A DNA stretch of 64,000 nucleotides from Anoxybacteroides rupiense (GTDB lineage Bacteria > Bacillota > Bacilli > Bacillales > Anoxybacillaceae), in NCBI RefSeq assembly GCF_014196195.1, contig NZ_JACIDF010000001.1:310001-374000 (forward strand). The letters run 5' to 3'. The notes beneath the pieces were generated by a model that worked only from the letters and a program-made list of their open reading frames with translations, was not told the DNA's origin and did no database searches. Made by a program: the position numbers and the translations under genes. This document shows positions 1-7,720 of the stretch, piece after piece. Numbering within the stretch: position 1 is the stretch's first letter; the number at the start of each line of letters is the position of its first letter.

Positions 1-306
1 CTTTTTCATTTCGTTTAAAATAGACTTATAATCCTCAGCACTAAGAGGCTTTCCGCCGTTGTTGACTTTGGATTTGTCTACAAAAATAGACGCATTCAGA
101 TGAGCAAAATAAAGATTGAAATTAGACTCATATTTAGGATAAGTATTGGGGTCCACTCCCCTTTGTAATACTTCTGGCTTTATAGCTTCCATTTGATTTT
201 TAGGTTGAGATTCCGTATTTTTAGCAGGTGTCTTATTGAGTACGAAAAATCCGCTTCCTAAGACCACAATCAGCAGTAATCCAAAAACCACAAAAAGTTT
301 TCTCAA
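1..306 (-). CDS. Partial membrane-anchored protein of unknown function (N-terminal 102 codons)
   Basis: An open frame runs off the left edge. I place the start at a TTG (304-306) because an AGAGGGG ribosome binding site lies just upstream on the minus strand. Residues 2-24 form one hydrophobic helix after a short positive N-terminus (RKLFVVFGLL...), with no lipobox cysteine, so an uncleaved signal anchor is likely. A Lys/Asn/Gln-rich linker follows, then a soluble part containing PKYESNFNLYFAHLN, presumably outside the membrane. The C-terminus is missing and I do not recognise the family. The nearest gene on the same strand starts at 917. Confidence 0.6.
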   Translation of the reverse strand, partial: MRKLFVVFGLLLIVVLGSGFFVLNKTPAKNTESQPKNQMEAIKPEVLQRGVDPNTYPKYESNFNLYFAHLNASIFVDKSKVNNGGKPLSAEDYKSILNEMKK

Positions 307-488
307 CGGCAGACCCCTCTTTATAATATGAATTTTATTAGTTTTACATACTATAGCAAATTTCATATTTTACCTCAATGAAAAATAAAGGACACCAAAA
401 AACGGCGCACTCTATATCTTCCCGCTGTCTTTCCACTCAAGTAGAATTTTTTTACAGGTGTTTGATGTTTGAAATCCCCTGATATATG

Positions 489-917
489 TTACTCATTTTC
501 ATCTAAGTTAAATCCAATGCGTCTTGGTGGACCACTTTCATCCATTTTTGGCAATGCCATTAACAAAAAGTTTATTTGTGATACATGCTGTATTAGCTCT
601 ACACGCGCGCCATTCTGTAATCTGCCTTGAAACGTGATTAGACTAGGATTACAATAACCTATACTTTCAATATGAAATTGCAATGTTTGCCCAAATGAAA
701 CCAGTCTTATCCCAACTTCATGTTCTTCGTCTAAATCTCCTTCAAAATCATTAATCATTTCGATTAATCTTTTATAGAACTCACTTGCTAAATTAGGGTT
801 AGTAAGTGCAACGTCGGAAAAATTCAGCTTTGGTGGTTCAATAACGTTTTTCGAAAAACCAGCAGCCCGCGTTGAAAATCCGATTGATTTTGAGGATTCA
901 AAAGCATCTTTTCTCAT
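489..917 (-). CDS. DUF6173-like protein of unknown function
   Basis: This frame encodes 142 residues with no signal peptide or membrane segment, so it is probably cytoplasmic. The C-terminal half (FQGRLQNGARVELIQHVSQI, then LLMALPK and PPRRIGF) resembles what I recall of the DUF6173 family; that assignment is from memory. The N-terminal 35 residues look disordered (Ser/Lys-rich). The start ATG at 917 is preceded by a GGGGG-type ribosome binding site. It stands alone with about 120 bases to the next gene, and no function can be inferred. Confidence 0.65.
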   Translation of the reverse strand: MRKDAFESSKSIGFSTRAAGFSKNVIEPPKLNFSDVALTNPNLASEFYKRLIEMINDFEGDLDEEHEVGIRLVSFGQTLQFHIESIGYCNPSLITFQGRLQNGARVELIQHVSQINFLLMALPKMDESGPPRRIGFNLDENE

Positions 918-982
918 GCGTAATCCCCCCTTTGCCTACTTAATTCGACAAAGAGAGAGAGCTTCCTTCACACTCTAAATAA

Positions 983-1008
983 AAAGCACCCGATTATTCG
1001 GCTGCTTT
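983..1008 (-). terminator. Rho-independent terminator of the ASCH gene
   Basis: On the minus strand an 11-bp stem (AAAGCAGCCGA / TCGGGTGCTTT, one mismatch) with a 4-nt loop is followed by a T-rich tail. It lies about 30 bases after the ASCH stop codon. Confidence 0.75.
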
Positions 1009-1037
1009 AAATCAATTCCTTTTTTAAATTAACTTCT

Positions 1038-1481
1038 TTATTTTGGATACACTTTTTCAAACCGTTCACATACAACTAACATAGTTGGTGAAAATTCCAT
1101 ATCGTATTCTTTTAATGATTTGGTAAAAAACTTTTCGTGTGCATTCCACCAAGAACGATAATCACCTTCGCCTTCCGCTAAAGCAAATTCCTCTGTCACC
1201 TCATTCATCGGAACAACTTCAACGGATTGAATTTGAATGACTGCGACTGGCTCTTCCTGACCATTTAAAACAATATAATATTCACCAACTTTAGGTATAG
1301 CTTCTTTTTCTAACTCATAAAACACGAAACCGGAAGTTGTCGCAGTTTTCTTTCCTCTAACAACTAAATCGGCTAACCAATCAGCAGAAGCTCCAAATTG
1401 AAAGGCATCTTTATATTCAATCCCCTCCTGATGAGTTGCTATACAAAAATCATTCCAGAATTGTTGTACTCTATTATTCAT
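1038..1481 (-). CDS. ASCH domain-containing protein
   Basis: The protein has 147 residues and covers a single ASCH domain, a beta-barrel of the PUA-like superfamily thought to bind RNA or nucleotides. Family-like features are the start VQQFWNDFC, the central GKKTATTS with a conserved Lys and Thr (about residues 42-50), VGEYYIVLNG, and the segment FALAEGEGDYRSWWNAH (about 100-116). The longer frame opens at 1502, but AAAGGATGG sits about 10 bases before the ATG at 1481, so I prefer that start. It is monocistronic, with its own terminator at 983-1008. Some family members are amidohydrolases acting on modified cytidines; that role is only a possibility here. Confidence 0.8.
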   Translation of the reverse strand: MNNRVQQFWNDFCIATHQEGIEYKDAFQFGASADWLADLVVRGKKTATTSGFVFYELEKEAIPKVGEYYIVLNGQEEPVAVIQIQSVEVVPMNEVTEEFALAEGEGDYRSWWNAHEKFFTKSLKEYDMEFSPTMLVVCERFEKVYPK

Positions 1482-1590
1482 CCATGATCCATCCTTTAAC
1501 ATAAAATTCTTTCTTTGATTTCACTCCTCCACGAAAGTTTAATTTGATGTTTTCGCAAAATAAAAAGCACCACAAGAGTTCTTTTTAAAT

Positions 1591-1788
1591 TTATGATGAC
1601 ATGATATTCTCAATCTTCCCAAACACTCCATAAATATATCCGCATAGCAGGCAGTATACTTCATTCAGCCTTTTATCGCCTTTTTTATCTCTTCTCACAC
1701 TATTGCTTGATACAATATTTTCAATCCCACCTGTACCACAACTAGGACATGCAGGTCGATCATTCCCATCCTCTCCATTTAGAATCAT
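1591..1788 (-). CDS. Small zinc-ribbon protein, possibly 5'-truncated
   Basis: The 65-residue frame has two CxxC pairs (CPSC near residue 14 and CLLC near residue 46) that would form one zinc ribbon. The same frame continues upstream of the ATG as E-C-I-F-C-Y-R, which adds a third CxxC pair, and is then closed by a TAG at 1810-1812. That TAG directly follows an ATG at 1813-1815. No good ribosome binding site serves the 1788 ATG; an AGGAA lies about 15 bases away. The gene may therefore have lost codon 2 to a nonsense change, or be a remnant. A weak hairpin with a T-tail follows the stop on the minus strand. Function unknown. Confidence 0.45.
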   Translation of the reverse strand: MILNGEDGNDRPACPSCGTGGIENIVSSNSVRRDKKGDKRLNEVYCLLCGYIYGVFGKIENIMSS

Positions 1789-1895
1789 TCGATAACAAAA
1801 GATACATTCCTACATGATTGGATGATTAATTGTCGGCAAAAAACAACTTTTTATACCATTTATCTCAATTAGGTACCCATTTTTTATCAAATAAA

Positions 1896-1917
1896 AAAGC
1901 ACCCCGAAGGATGCTTT
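1896..1917 (-). terminator. Rho-independent terminator of the M23 peptidase gene
   Basis: On the minus strand AAAGCATCC / GGGTGCTTT pairs around a TTCG tetraloop and is followed by TTTATTTG. It begins directly after the stop codon of the M23 gene. Confidence 0.85.
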
Positions 1918-1922
1918 ATCGA

Positions 1923-2711
1923 TTATGGATAAATACGTTTTAGTTCATCTAATCTCCATTTACTTGGAGTTTCATATTTGATATAACCATCCATTTTTGT
2001 AATCCAATGATCAGAGCCAACATTATATTGTCCACCATACAGATCATCATATCCATAAACTCGATAAACTTCTCCAGGATTTAAGACGCGAACAAAAGTC
2101 AGCTTATCATTAGCATCGCGTTTCCAAAGATTAATAGGTTTTAAGACTGTAATTCTACCAATCTGACCTTTTTTCATTAAGTCCCCATCCCAACATATAG
2201 GGGAAGTAGTTTCATCTGGTAATAAAGGAATTGGATCTGTTGAATTTGATTTTGAGCTATTCCATTCTGGATTGTGGATTTCAAAGTGCAAGTGTTGGCC
2301 ATCTGCATCTCCTGTGTCACCCATATATCCAATTTGCTGTCCAGGGGAAACCGCATCTCCAGCTTTTACACTAAAACTTTTTAGATGAGCATAAACCGTT
2401 TCAGCTGTTCCACCACGATGTTTAATAAAGACAACATTTCCATAAGAACTAGAATAATAGGCCCTTGATACAATACCAGCATATGCGGCGTAAACAGGTA
2501 CATCTCCTGATTTGGCAATATCTATGCCATGGTGGAAACTACCATTTCTCCAGCCGTAATATGATGATATTGTACCTTGGGTGGGCATTTTATAAGGTTG
2601 GCAAGTAAAATCATCAGCTTTTACAGGCCTTTCATAAGATGGGAAAAGAGTTAATCCCAAAATACTGACTAAAGATAATGCTAAAATTTTTTTAAAAAAA
2701 GCTTTTTTCAT
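1923..2711 (-). CDS. Secreted M23-family zinc endopeptidase
   Basis: The 262-residue protein starts with a Sec signal peptide (MKKAFFKKILALSLVS..., probable cleavage near VKA-DD at residues 31-33). An M23 (LytM/lysostaphin-type) domain spans about residues 45-165. Zinc ligands are visible as HHGIDIA (HxxxD) and HLHFEIH (HxH), with the usual YAHL between them. Such enzymes cut peptidoglycan cross-bridges or stem peptides outside the cell. The last 90 residues form an extra domain I do not recognise (WDGDLMKKGQIGRITVLKP...). A strong AGGAGG precedes the ATG. It is a single gene with its own terminator. The exact peptidoglycan bond cleaved cannot be read from the sequence. Confidence 0.88.
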   Translation of the reverse strand: MKKAFFKKILALSLVSILGLTLFPSYERPVKADDFTCQPYKMPTQGTISSYYGWRNGSFHHGIDIAKSGDVPVYAAYAGIVSRAYYSSSYGNVVFIKHRGGTAETVYAHLKSFSVKAGDAVSPGQQIGYMGDTGDADGQHLHFEIHNPEWNSSKSNSTDPIPLLPDETTSPICWDGDLMKKGQIGRITVLKPINLWKRDANDKLTFVRVLNPGEVYRVYGYDDLYGGQYNVGSDHWITKMDGYIKYETPSKWRLDELKRIYP

Positions 2712-2908
2712 ACTCTCCTCCTAATAAGTTTATTTATGTATACATTACTAAAACTACCAAATTTCTATAATTTGTGTCAACATATTACTATATTTTCTCT
2801 ATTAAAATTTTATTTTGATCAACCACATAAACAGAAAATACTTTCTATAATGTTTAATATTTCAAATAAATCTGACTAAAAAACGCCACCAAGGGAGTAT
2901 AAAATATT

Positions 2909-3618
2909 TTGTGTAAATAGATAAATAGAAAAGGAAGACCTTTTCTTGTAGAATTGAGTTACCACACAACCACTCACAGAAAAGAGGCCTCCCCTATGAA
3001 TCATTTTACAACAGATTTAGTTCAAGCTCTAGATCACGAAGCAAGACACACAAGACACAACAGAAATTTTCCGTATCCATCTGGAAAAAGCAATGAATCA
3101 GTTGCTGGAACCGAGTTAACAGCCTTCCTCGATTACGAAAAGTATGATCGTGCAGGATTCCATTCAGGTAATTCTCGTAATGGGAACGATACATGTACAC
3201 TCCATACGGAATACGGCGATTTACACCTCCACATTTCTCGCGATCGTAATGGAGATTTTAAGCAGCAGGCCGTATCTCCCAACAAACGATCTAACGACAC
3301 GTTAGAATCTTTTGTTATTCACATATTCCAAAAAGGCGTAACCATGGCTGAAATCGCTGATCTGATCGAGAAAAACTCTACTAATCTTATTGAATCCTTT
3401 AACAAGCAGATCAAGAAATACACCAAGCGGAAAGAGCAATTTCCTCACGAAGAAGCACTAGAAAAGTTCTTAGTTTCACAGTTTGAAGACTACAACCAGC
3501 GCTTTGCCACACGCTGTCACATTGGCTTTGATCAAGCCCGCACAGAACTGCAAGCCATGTTTAAAAGCAACACGTAAGTTAATTTCTACAAGCAAAGGAT
3601 ATTCTTATTTACATAAAA
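2909..3618 (+). mobile_element. Remnant of an IS256-family insertion sequence
   Basis: The ends are imperfect inverted repeats. At the left, TGTAAATA (2912-2919) is followed further in by CCTTTTCTTGTAGAA (2939-2953). At the right, the reverse complement reads TGTAAATA, then CCTTTGCTTGTAGAA (about 3584-3612). They enclose a broken transposase of about half the normal length. No target-site duplication is clear. The outer limits are approximate. Confidence 0.7.
2996..3577 (+). pseudogene. Broken IS256-family transposase (internal deletion plus compensating frameshifts)
   Basis: The reading frame is open for 193 codons, but the protein is a composite. Residues 1-11 and the part from TELTAFLDYEKYDRAGFHSG onward match the N-terminal region of IS256/Mutator-type transposases. 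Between them (about 3033-3110) the natural sequence lies in the +1 frame, where the DNA reads EIFRIHLEKAMNQLLE; two compensating indels hide this. After VTMAEIADLIEK the frame jumps straight to the family's C-terminal region (NSTNLIESFNKQIKKYTKRK), so roughly 200 residues, including most of the DDE catalytic core, are gone. Family members have about 390-400 residues. It cannot be an active transposase. Confidence 0.85.
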
Positions 3619-3711
3619 TTCTTAACGCTAGCAACGTTTTGTATAGGAGTGTTATTTTTTGTGAGTTGTGAAAAAATTGTTAGAAAGAGAGGAACACTTG
3701 GTAAAGTGTAA

Positions 3712-4146
3712 ATGAGTAAAATGAAAAAATGTGTATTCTGCGAAATCGTTAATGGTACGTCTCCCTGCTATGAGGTTTATAAAGATGATTATGTAACAGC
3801 ATTTCTTGACATCAATCCGGTAAGTATTGGTCATACCTTAATCGTCACCAATAAACATATCGAGAGGCTTGATGATATAAAAGACAATCAAATCGCTAAT
3901 GCTTTAATGAATTCCTTGATAATAGTGTCAAAAAAATTAATTAAATCGAGTATTTGCGAAGACTTTACAGTACTTCAAGATAACGGATATTGGGCGCAGC
4001 AAGATATTAAACATATTCATTTTCATATTATACCTAGACACAAAGATGAGAAGATTGTCTTGAAATTAGAGACTGATTTTGTTGCAGCGGAGAATAAAAA
4101 CCTACTCAAGACGTGGGAGAAAATCAAATTGCATGAGAGGTTATGA
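3712..4146 (+). CDS. HIT family nucleotide hydrolase/transferase
   Basis: The 144-residue protein begins with a zinc-type CVFCEIV motif (CxxC) and carries the histidine triad HIHFHIIPR at about residues 103-111, the catalytic signature of HIT hydrolases that act on adenosine 5'-phosphoramidates and dinucleotides. INPVSIGHTLIV (about 35-46) is the usual family segment. Its length fits a single-domain HIT protein. The initiation site is uncertain: ATGs lie at 3712 and 3721, and the AGAGAGGAA element is some 20 bases upstream. It sits between an IS remnant and glnA, convergent with glnA, with no operon partner. Substrate unknown; it differs from the housekeeping Bacillus hit gene in context. Confidence 0.85.
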   Translation: MSKMKKCVFCEIVNGTSPCYEVYKDDYVTAFLDINPVSIGHTLIVTNKHIERLDDIKDNQIANALMNSLIIVSKKLIKSSICEDFTVLQDNGYWAQQDIKHIHFHIIPRHKDEKIVLKLETDFVAAENKNLLKTWEKIKLHERL

Positions 4147-4229
4147 GATTAAAATTAGAGCGATAACCGCATTATATCAACGATTTTAAAAAACAACACT
4201 TCAAAGTGAATCGACATTTATTAACTAAA

Positions 4230-4276
4230 ATCGGGCAGCTGATAAAACGCATATTCACAATCGAAAAATGCCCGAT
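4230..4276. repeat. Inverted repeat between HIT gene and glnA
   Basis: ATCGGGCA (4230-4237) pairs with TGCCCGAT (4269-4276) across a 31-base loop. It lies in the convergent gap and could form a weak extended hairpin downstream of the HIT gene. Its function is not evident. Confidence 0.35.
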
Positions 4277-4279
4277 ATA

Positions 4280-4315
4280 AAAACCCCCTCAACACCTAGA
4301 GGGTCAAGGGGTTTT
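4280..4315 (-). terminator. Terminator of glnA
   Basis: Minus-strand AAAACCCCTTGA pairs with TTGAGGGGGTTTT in a G+C-rich hairpin with a T-rich 3' arm, directly after the glnA stop codon. Confidence 0.75.
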
Positions 4316-4319
4316 ACGA

Positions 4320-5654
4320 TTAATAAAGGGCCATGTATTGATCTCGTTCCCACGGATGGACTTGTGTGCGGAACATATCCCATTCAATTTCCTTCGCTTC
4401 GACGAAATGTTCAAATAAATGCTTTCCTAGCGCATGAATCATCACTTCATCGGATTTTAAATTTTGCAGTGCTTCAGCTAATGTTGACGGCAAATCAACG
4501 ATTCCTTCTTCAAGGCGCTCCTCTTTTGTCATGACGTAAATATTGCGATCAACTGGATCTGGAGGAGTTAATTTGTTTTTAATTCCGTCTAAGCCAGCCG
4601 CAAGCAGCACAGCCATTGCTAAATATGGGTTAGCTGCAGGGTCGACACTGCGAACCTCAATCCGTGTGCTCATGCCGCGGGAAGCAGGGATGCGGATCAG
4701 CGGGCTGCGATTGCGCGCAGACCAAGCCACATAGCATGGCGCTTCATATCCAGGCACAAGACGTTTATAAGAATTCACCGTCGGATTTGTCACAGCTGTA
4801 AAATTCGGTGCATGCTTTAATACACCAGCGATAAACTGACGGGCAACCTCACTCAATTGTAAATCGCCATTTGGGTCAAAAAACGCATTCTCATTGTGTT
4901 TGAACAATGACAAGTTGCAATGCATTCCTGATCCGTTCACGCCAAAGAGCGGTTTTGGCATAAATGTCGCATGCAAGCCATGCTTGCGAGCCACTGTTTT
5001 CACCACAAGTTTAAATGTTTGAATATCGTCGCACGCCTTTACCGCGTTAGCATATTTAAAATCAATTTCATGTTGACCAGGTGCTACTTCATGGTGGGAG
5101 GCTTCGATTTCAAATCCCATTTCTTCAAGCTCAAGCACAATATCGCGGCGACAATTCTCCCCTAAGTCTGTCGGCGCCAAGTCAAAGTAGCCACCATTAT
5201 CGTTTAATTCAAGTGTCGGATTTCCTTTGTCATCAAGCTTAAATAGGAAGAATTCTGGCTCGGGACCAAGGTTAAAAGCCGTAAAGCCTAACGCTTCCAT
5301 TTCCTTTAACATGCGTTTTAAATTATAACGAGGGCATCCTTCAAACGGAGTACCATCTGGATTGTAAATATCACAAATGAAACGAGCCACTTTCCCTTTT
5401 TCTGCTGTCCATGGGAAAATCACAAATGTATCCAAGTCCGGATACAAATACATATCAGATTCCTCAATGCGAACAAATCCTTCAATGGACGAACCATCAA
5501 ACATAATCTTGTTATCTAGCGCTTTTTGTAGCTGGCTAATTGGAATTTCTACGTTTTTGATGGTTCCTAATATATCCGTAAATTGCAAACGGATATACTT
5601 GACATTTTCCTCTTGGACAATGCGGATGATATCTTCTTTTGTATATTTCGCCAT
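4320..5654 (-). CDS. glnA: Glutamine synthetase, type I-alpha
   Basis: The enzyme makes glutamine from glutamate, ammonia and ATP in the cytoplasm as a dodecamer. The 444 residues match the Bacillus GSI-alpha length. Recognisable motifs are FDGSSIEGF (52-60), Arg62, known in B. subtilis to set glutamine feedback sensitivity, [14 protein letters not shown], the ATP-site NGSGMHCN, the Glu flap PGYEAPCYV and NRSPLIRIP. There is no adenylylation loop, as expected for the alpha type. It is the second gene of a glnR-glnA operon, 48 bases after glnR, with AGGGAGGA before the ATG. In Bacilli, feedback-inhibited GlnA also controls GlnR and TnrA activity. Confidence 0.98.
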   Translation of the reverse strand: MAKYTKEDIIRIVQEENVKYIRLQFTDILGTIKNVEIPISQLQKALDNKIMFDGSSIEGFVRIEESDMYLYPDLDTFVIFPWTAEKGKVARFICDIYNPDGTPFEGCPRYNLKRMLKEMEALGFTAFNLGPEPEFFLFKLDDKGNPTLELNDNGGYFDLAPTDLGENCRRDIVLELEEMGFEIEASHHEVAPGQHEIDFKYANAVKACDDIQTFKLVVKTVARKHGLHATFMPKPLFGVNGSGMHCNLSLFKHNENAFFDPNGDLQLSEVARQFIAGVLKHAPNFTAVTNPTVNSYKRLVPGYEAPCYVAWSARNRSPLIRIPASRGMSTRIEVRSVDPAANPYLAMAVLLAAGLDGIKNKLTPPDPVDRNIYVMTKEERLEEGIVDLPSTLAEALQNLKSDEVMIHALGKHLFEHFVEAKEIEWDMFRTQVHPWERDQYMALY

Positions 5655-5702
5655 GCCAAATCCTCCCTATTATTCTTTATATAAAGCATAAAATAAACTA
5701 AC

Positions 5703-6110
5703 TTAATGAAAAAAGCGGGCAATGTCGCCTTGGCGAAGCGATGCGCGATTAAAGCGTCCAGCTTGCATAAGCTCTGCTCTCAACATTTTTCGCAGTTCTT
5801 CATCTGACAATTGTTGCTTAACAACCTTTTCCACTTTCTCTCCCGCCGGCTCACGGTTCGCTTCAGACTGACGCGCTGCAAAAATCTGCTTGATTCCAGC
5901 CAGATTTACCCCTTGGTCAATCAAATCTTTTATTTCAAGAAGTCGGTCGATGTCATTAAAAGAAAAAAGACGCCGATTTCCTTCCGTTCTTGCAGGAGAA
6001 ACAAGTCCATGTTCCTCATAATAGCGGATTTGACGAGCAGACAACTCTGTTAATTGCATGACAATGCCGATTGGAAACAACGGCATAGAACGTCGAATGT
6101 TGCTACTCAT
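5703..6110 (-). CDS. glnR: GlnR, MerR-family repressor of nitrogen genes
   Basis: The 135-residue protein carries a MerR-type winged helix-turn-helix near the N-terminus ([20 protein letters not shown] followed by [16 protein letters not shown], about residues 14-51). The C-terminal tail ([11 protein letters not shown]) matches the autoinhibitory tail region known from GlnR/TnrA. It represses glnRA and other ammonium-assimilation genes under nitrogen excess, assisted by feedback-inhibited glutamine synthetase. It lies directly upstream of glnA in the standard Bacillus operon. A probable self-binding site overlaps its -35 region (6153-6169). Confidence 0.96.
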   Translation of the reverse strand: MSSNIRRSMPLFPIGIVMQLTELSARQIRYYEEHGLVSPARTEGNRRLFSFNDIDRLLEIKDLIDQGVNLAGIKQIFAARQSEANREPAGEKVEKVVKQQLSDEELRKMLRAELMQAGRFNRASLRQGDIARFFH

Positions 6111-6141
6111 GTCAAACGCCTCCTTTAATCATATATTTTTA

Positions 6142-6170
6142 TTTTATTACAATGTCAGGTAATATGTCAA
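6142..6170 (-). promoter_or_regulatory. glnRA promoter with GlnR/TnrA box
   Basis: Reading the minus strand, TTGACA (6165-6170) is a perfect -35 element, followed after 17 bases by ATAAAA, or after 15 by TAATAA, as -10. The 17-bp TGACATATTACCTGACA (6153-6169) fits the known GlnR/TnrA pattern TGTNAN7TNACA with one mismatch and overlaps the -35, as expected for repression. The assignment rests on the pattern and on its location 43 bases before glnR. Confidence 0.75.
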
Positions 6171-6187
6171 TACAATGTTATATTTTC

Positions 6188-7456
6188 TCACAAAGAAATC
6201 AAACCTTTTTCTATCAGGTGATCAAGTGCTGTACAAATCGCAATTTTTACGTGGGAGTACGTTAATCCTCCTTGTACATAGGCTACATATGGAGGACGAA
6301 GCGGACCATCTGCTGTCAGTTCAATACTTGCTCCTTGAACAAATGTTCCAGCTGCCATAATCACATCATCCTCATACCCAGGCATATAATTTGGATATGG
6401 CATAAAATGAGAATTGATCGGTGAGGCAAATTGAATAGCTTGGCAAAATGCAACCATTTTCTTTGGGTCATCAAACTGCACCGATTGAATAAGATCTGTA
6501 CGCTTTGCATCCCATGCTGGATATGTATTCATGCCGACACGCTCAAGCATCGCAGCCGTAAATATCGCTCCCTTCAGTGCTTGCCCGACAATATGCGGCG
6601 CCAAGAAAAAGCCCTGATACATTTCCTGCAGGCTATAAAGAGAAGCGCCCGCTTCTGCACCAATACCAGGAGAGGTCATTCGGTAAGAGCACATTTCTAT
6701 ATATTCTTTTTTGCCGACAAGATATCCTCCCGTTTTCGCCAGCCCCCCTCCTGGATTTTTTATAAGAGAACCAGCAATAAGATCGGCGCCCACGTGGCAA
6801 GGCTCCCTTTCTTCGACGAATTCTCCGTAGCAATTATCAACAAATACAACTACATCTCGTTTTATCGATCTGACAAGACGGATCATTTCTTCAATCTCAG
6901 CAATCGTAAAGGAAGGACGAGGATCATACCCTTTTGAGCGCTGTATCCCAATCATCTTCGTACGCTCATGAATAGCGTTTTTCACAGCCTCAACATCTAT
7001 TTTCCCCTCTGCGGTCAAAGGAACGCTTCGATAACGGATATGGAATTCTTTTAGCGATCCGCTGCCGTCTCCACGAATGCCGACAATTTCCTCAAGCGTA
7101 TCATATGGCTTTCCCGTAATGTAGAGCAGCTCATCTCCAGGGCGAAGGATCCCAAATAACGCAATCGAGATAGCATGTGTTCCAGAAATAATGTGCGGCC
7201 GAACAAGCCCCGCTTCTCCGCCAAACACATCTGCATACACCTTTTCAAGTGTGTCGCGCCCGATATCATCGTATCCATATCCCGTTGTAGGAATAAAATG
7301 AGCGTCGCTGACTTGATGGCGCCGAAAGCTTTCGAGAACACGATACTGGTTATAATCGATTCGCTGCTCGATTTCTTTATGCATTGGAGCTATGCGCTCC
7401 TCTACTTCTTGAACAAGTACTGCAATTTCTTTGCCGTATTTTAAATGCTGAAACAT
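6188..7456 (-). CDS. ynbB: PLP-dependent methionine gamma-lyase/aluminium-resistance family protein
   Basis: The 422-residue protein belongs to the Cys/Met-metabolism PLP family often labelled aluminium resistance protein. Visible features are GYGYDDIGRDTLEKVYADVF (about 60-79), the cofactor region VFVDNCYGEFVE (about 205-216) and the segment SLIKNPGGGLAKTGGYLVG (about 231-249), which holds the likely PLP-binding lysine. It lies between hflX and glnR exactly as in B. subtilis (ynbA-ynbB-glnR-glnA). The family's substrate is poorly defined; carbon-sulphur lyase activity is inferred from fold class only. AAAGGG precedes the ATG. Confidence 0.9.
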   Translation of the reverse strand: MFQHLKYGKEIAVLVQEVEERIAPMHKEIEQRIDYNQYRVLESFRRHQVSDAHFIPTTGYGYDDIGRDTLEKVYADVFGGEAGLVRPHIISGTHAISIALFGILRPGDELLYITGKPYDTLEEIVGIRGDGSGSLKEFHIRYRSVPLTAEGKIDVEAVKNAIHERTKMIGIQRSKGYDPRPSFTIAEIEEMIRLVRSIKRDVVVFVDNCYGEFVEEREPCHVGADLIAGSLIKNPGGGLAKTGGYLVGKKEYIEMCSYRMTSPGIGAEAGASLYSLQEMYQGFFLAPHIVGQALKGAIFTAAMLERVGMNTYPAWDAKRTDLIQSVQFDDPKKMVAFCQAIQFASPINSHFMPYPNYMPGYEDDVIMAAGTFVQGASIELTADGPLRPPYVAYVQGGLTYSHVKIAICTALDHLIEKGLISL

Positions 7457-7720
7457 AAAACAAACCCTTTCTATGCTGAATTTCTCAATGGTCTATGATA
7501 TTCTTATCGCTTTTCCTATTTTGCGCCAAGGTCTGCGGAAAGCCCTTTGACCCGTGCCATTCGCCCATTGAAAGCCCCATTTGAAGCCAGTCGGCAAAGA
7601 GCACGAAAGCCATGCTTTTCCACCTAATTTCCCAATAAGAACGTTCGGAGACATTGCGGAAAAAGCGCACTGGGGCCAACCTGTCCGAAACTAGCCCCAT
7701 TGCTCAATTCCGTATACATG
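7457..7720 (-). other. Intergenic stretch with interrupted coding-like frame, hflX-ynbB gap
   Basis: This 264-base gap is larger than the usual ynbA-ynbB spacing. On the minus strand one frame reads NGASFGQVGPSALFPQ up to a TAG, then resumes in the same frame as VEKHGFRALCRLASNGAFNG to a further stop. A second frame is open for 71 codons (7485-7700) without a good ribosome binding site. A hairpin GGGGCTAG / TTGGCCCC sits just after hflX and might act as a weak terminator. The gap could be a decayed gene or a dispersed repeat; I cannot decide. Confidence 0.3.

Noticed and set aside
1-4200. Left end as a prophage or genomic island
   Set aside because: The genes are scattered singletons with separate terminators; there are no integrase, capsid or attachment sites, only one dead IS256 remnant.
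5655-5702. Separate promoter between glnR and glnA
   Set aside because: The 48-base gap holds only the glnA ribosome binding site; no -35/-10 pair or second GlnR box was found.
6431-6937. Long plus-strand open frame (168 codons) opposite ynbB
   Set aside because: It lies wholly antisense to a well-supported PLP-enzyme gene, has no ribosome binding site, and its composition (Cys, His, Arg-rich) is typical of a shadow frame.
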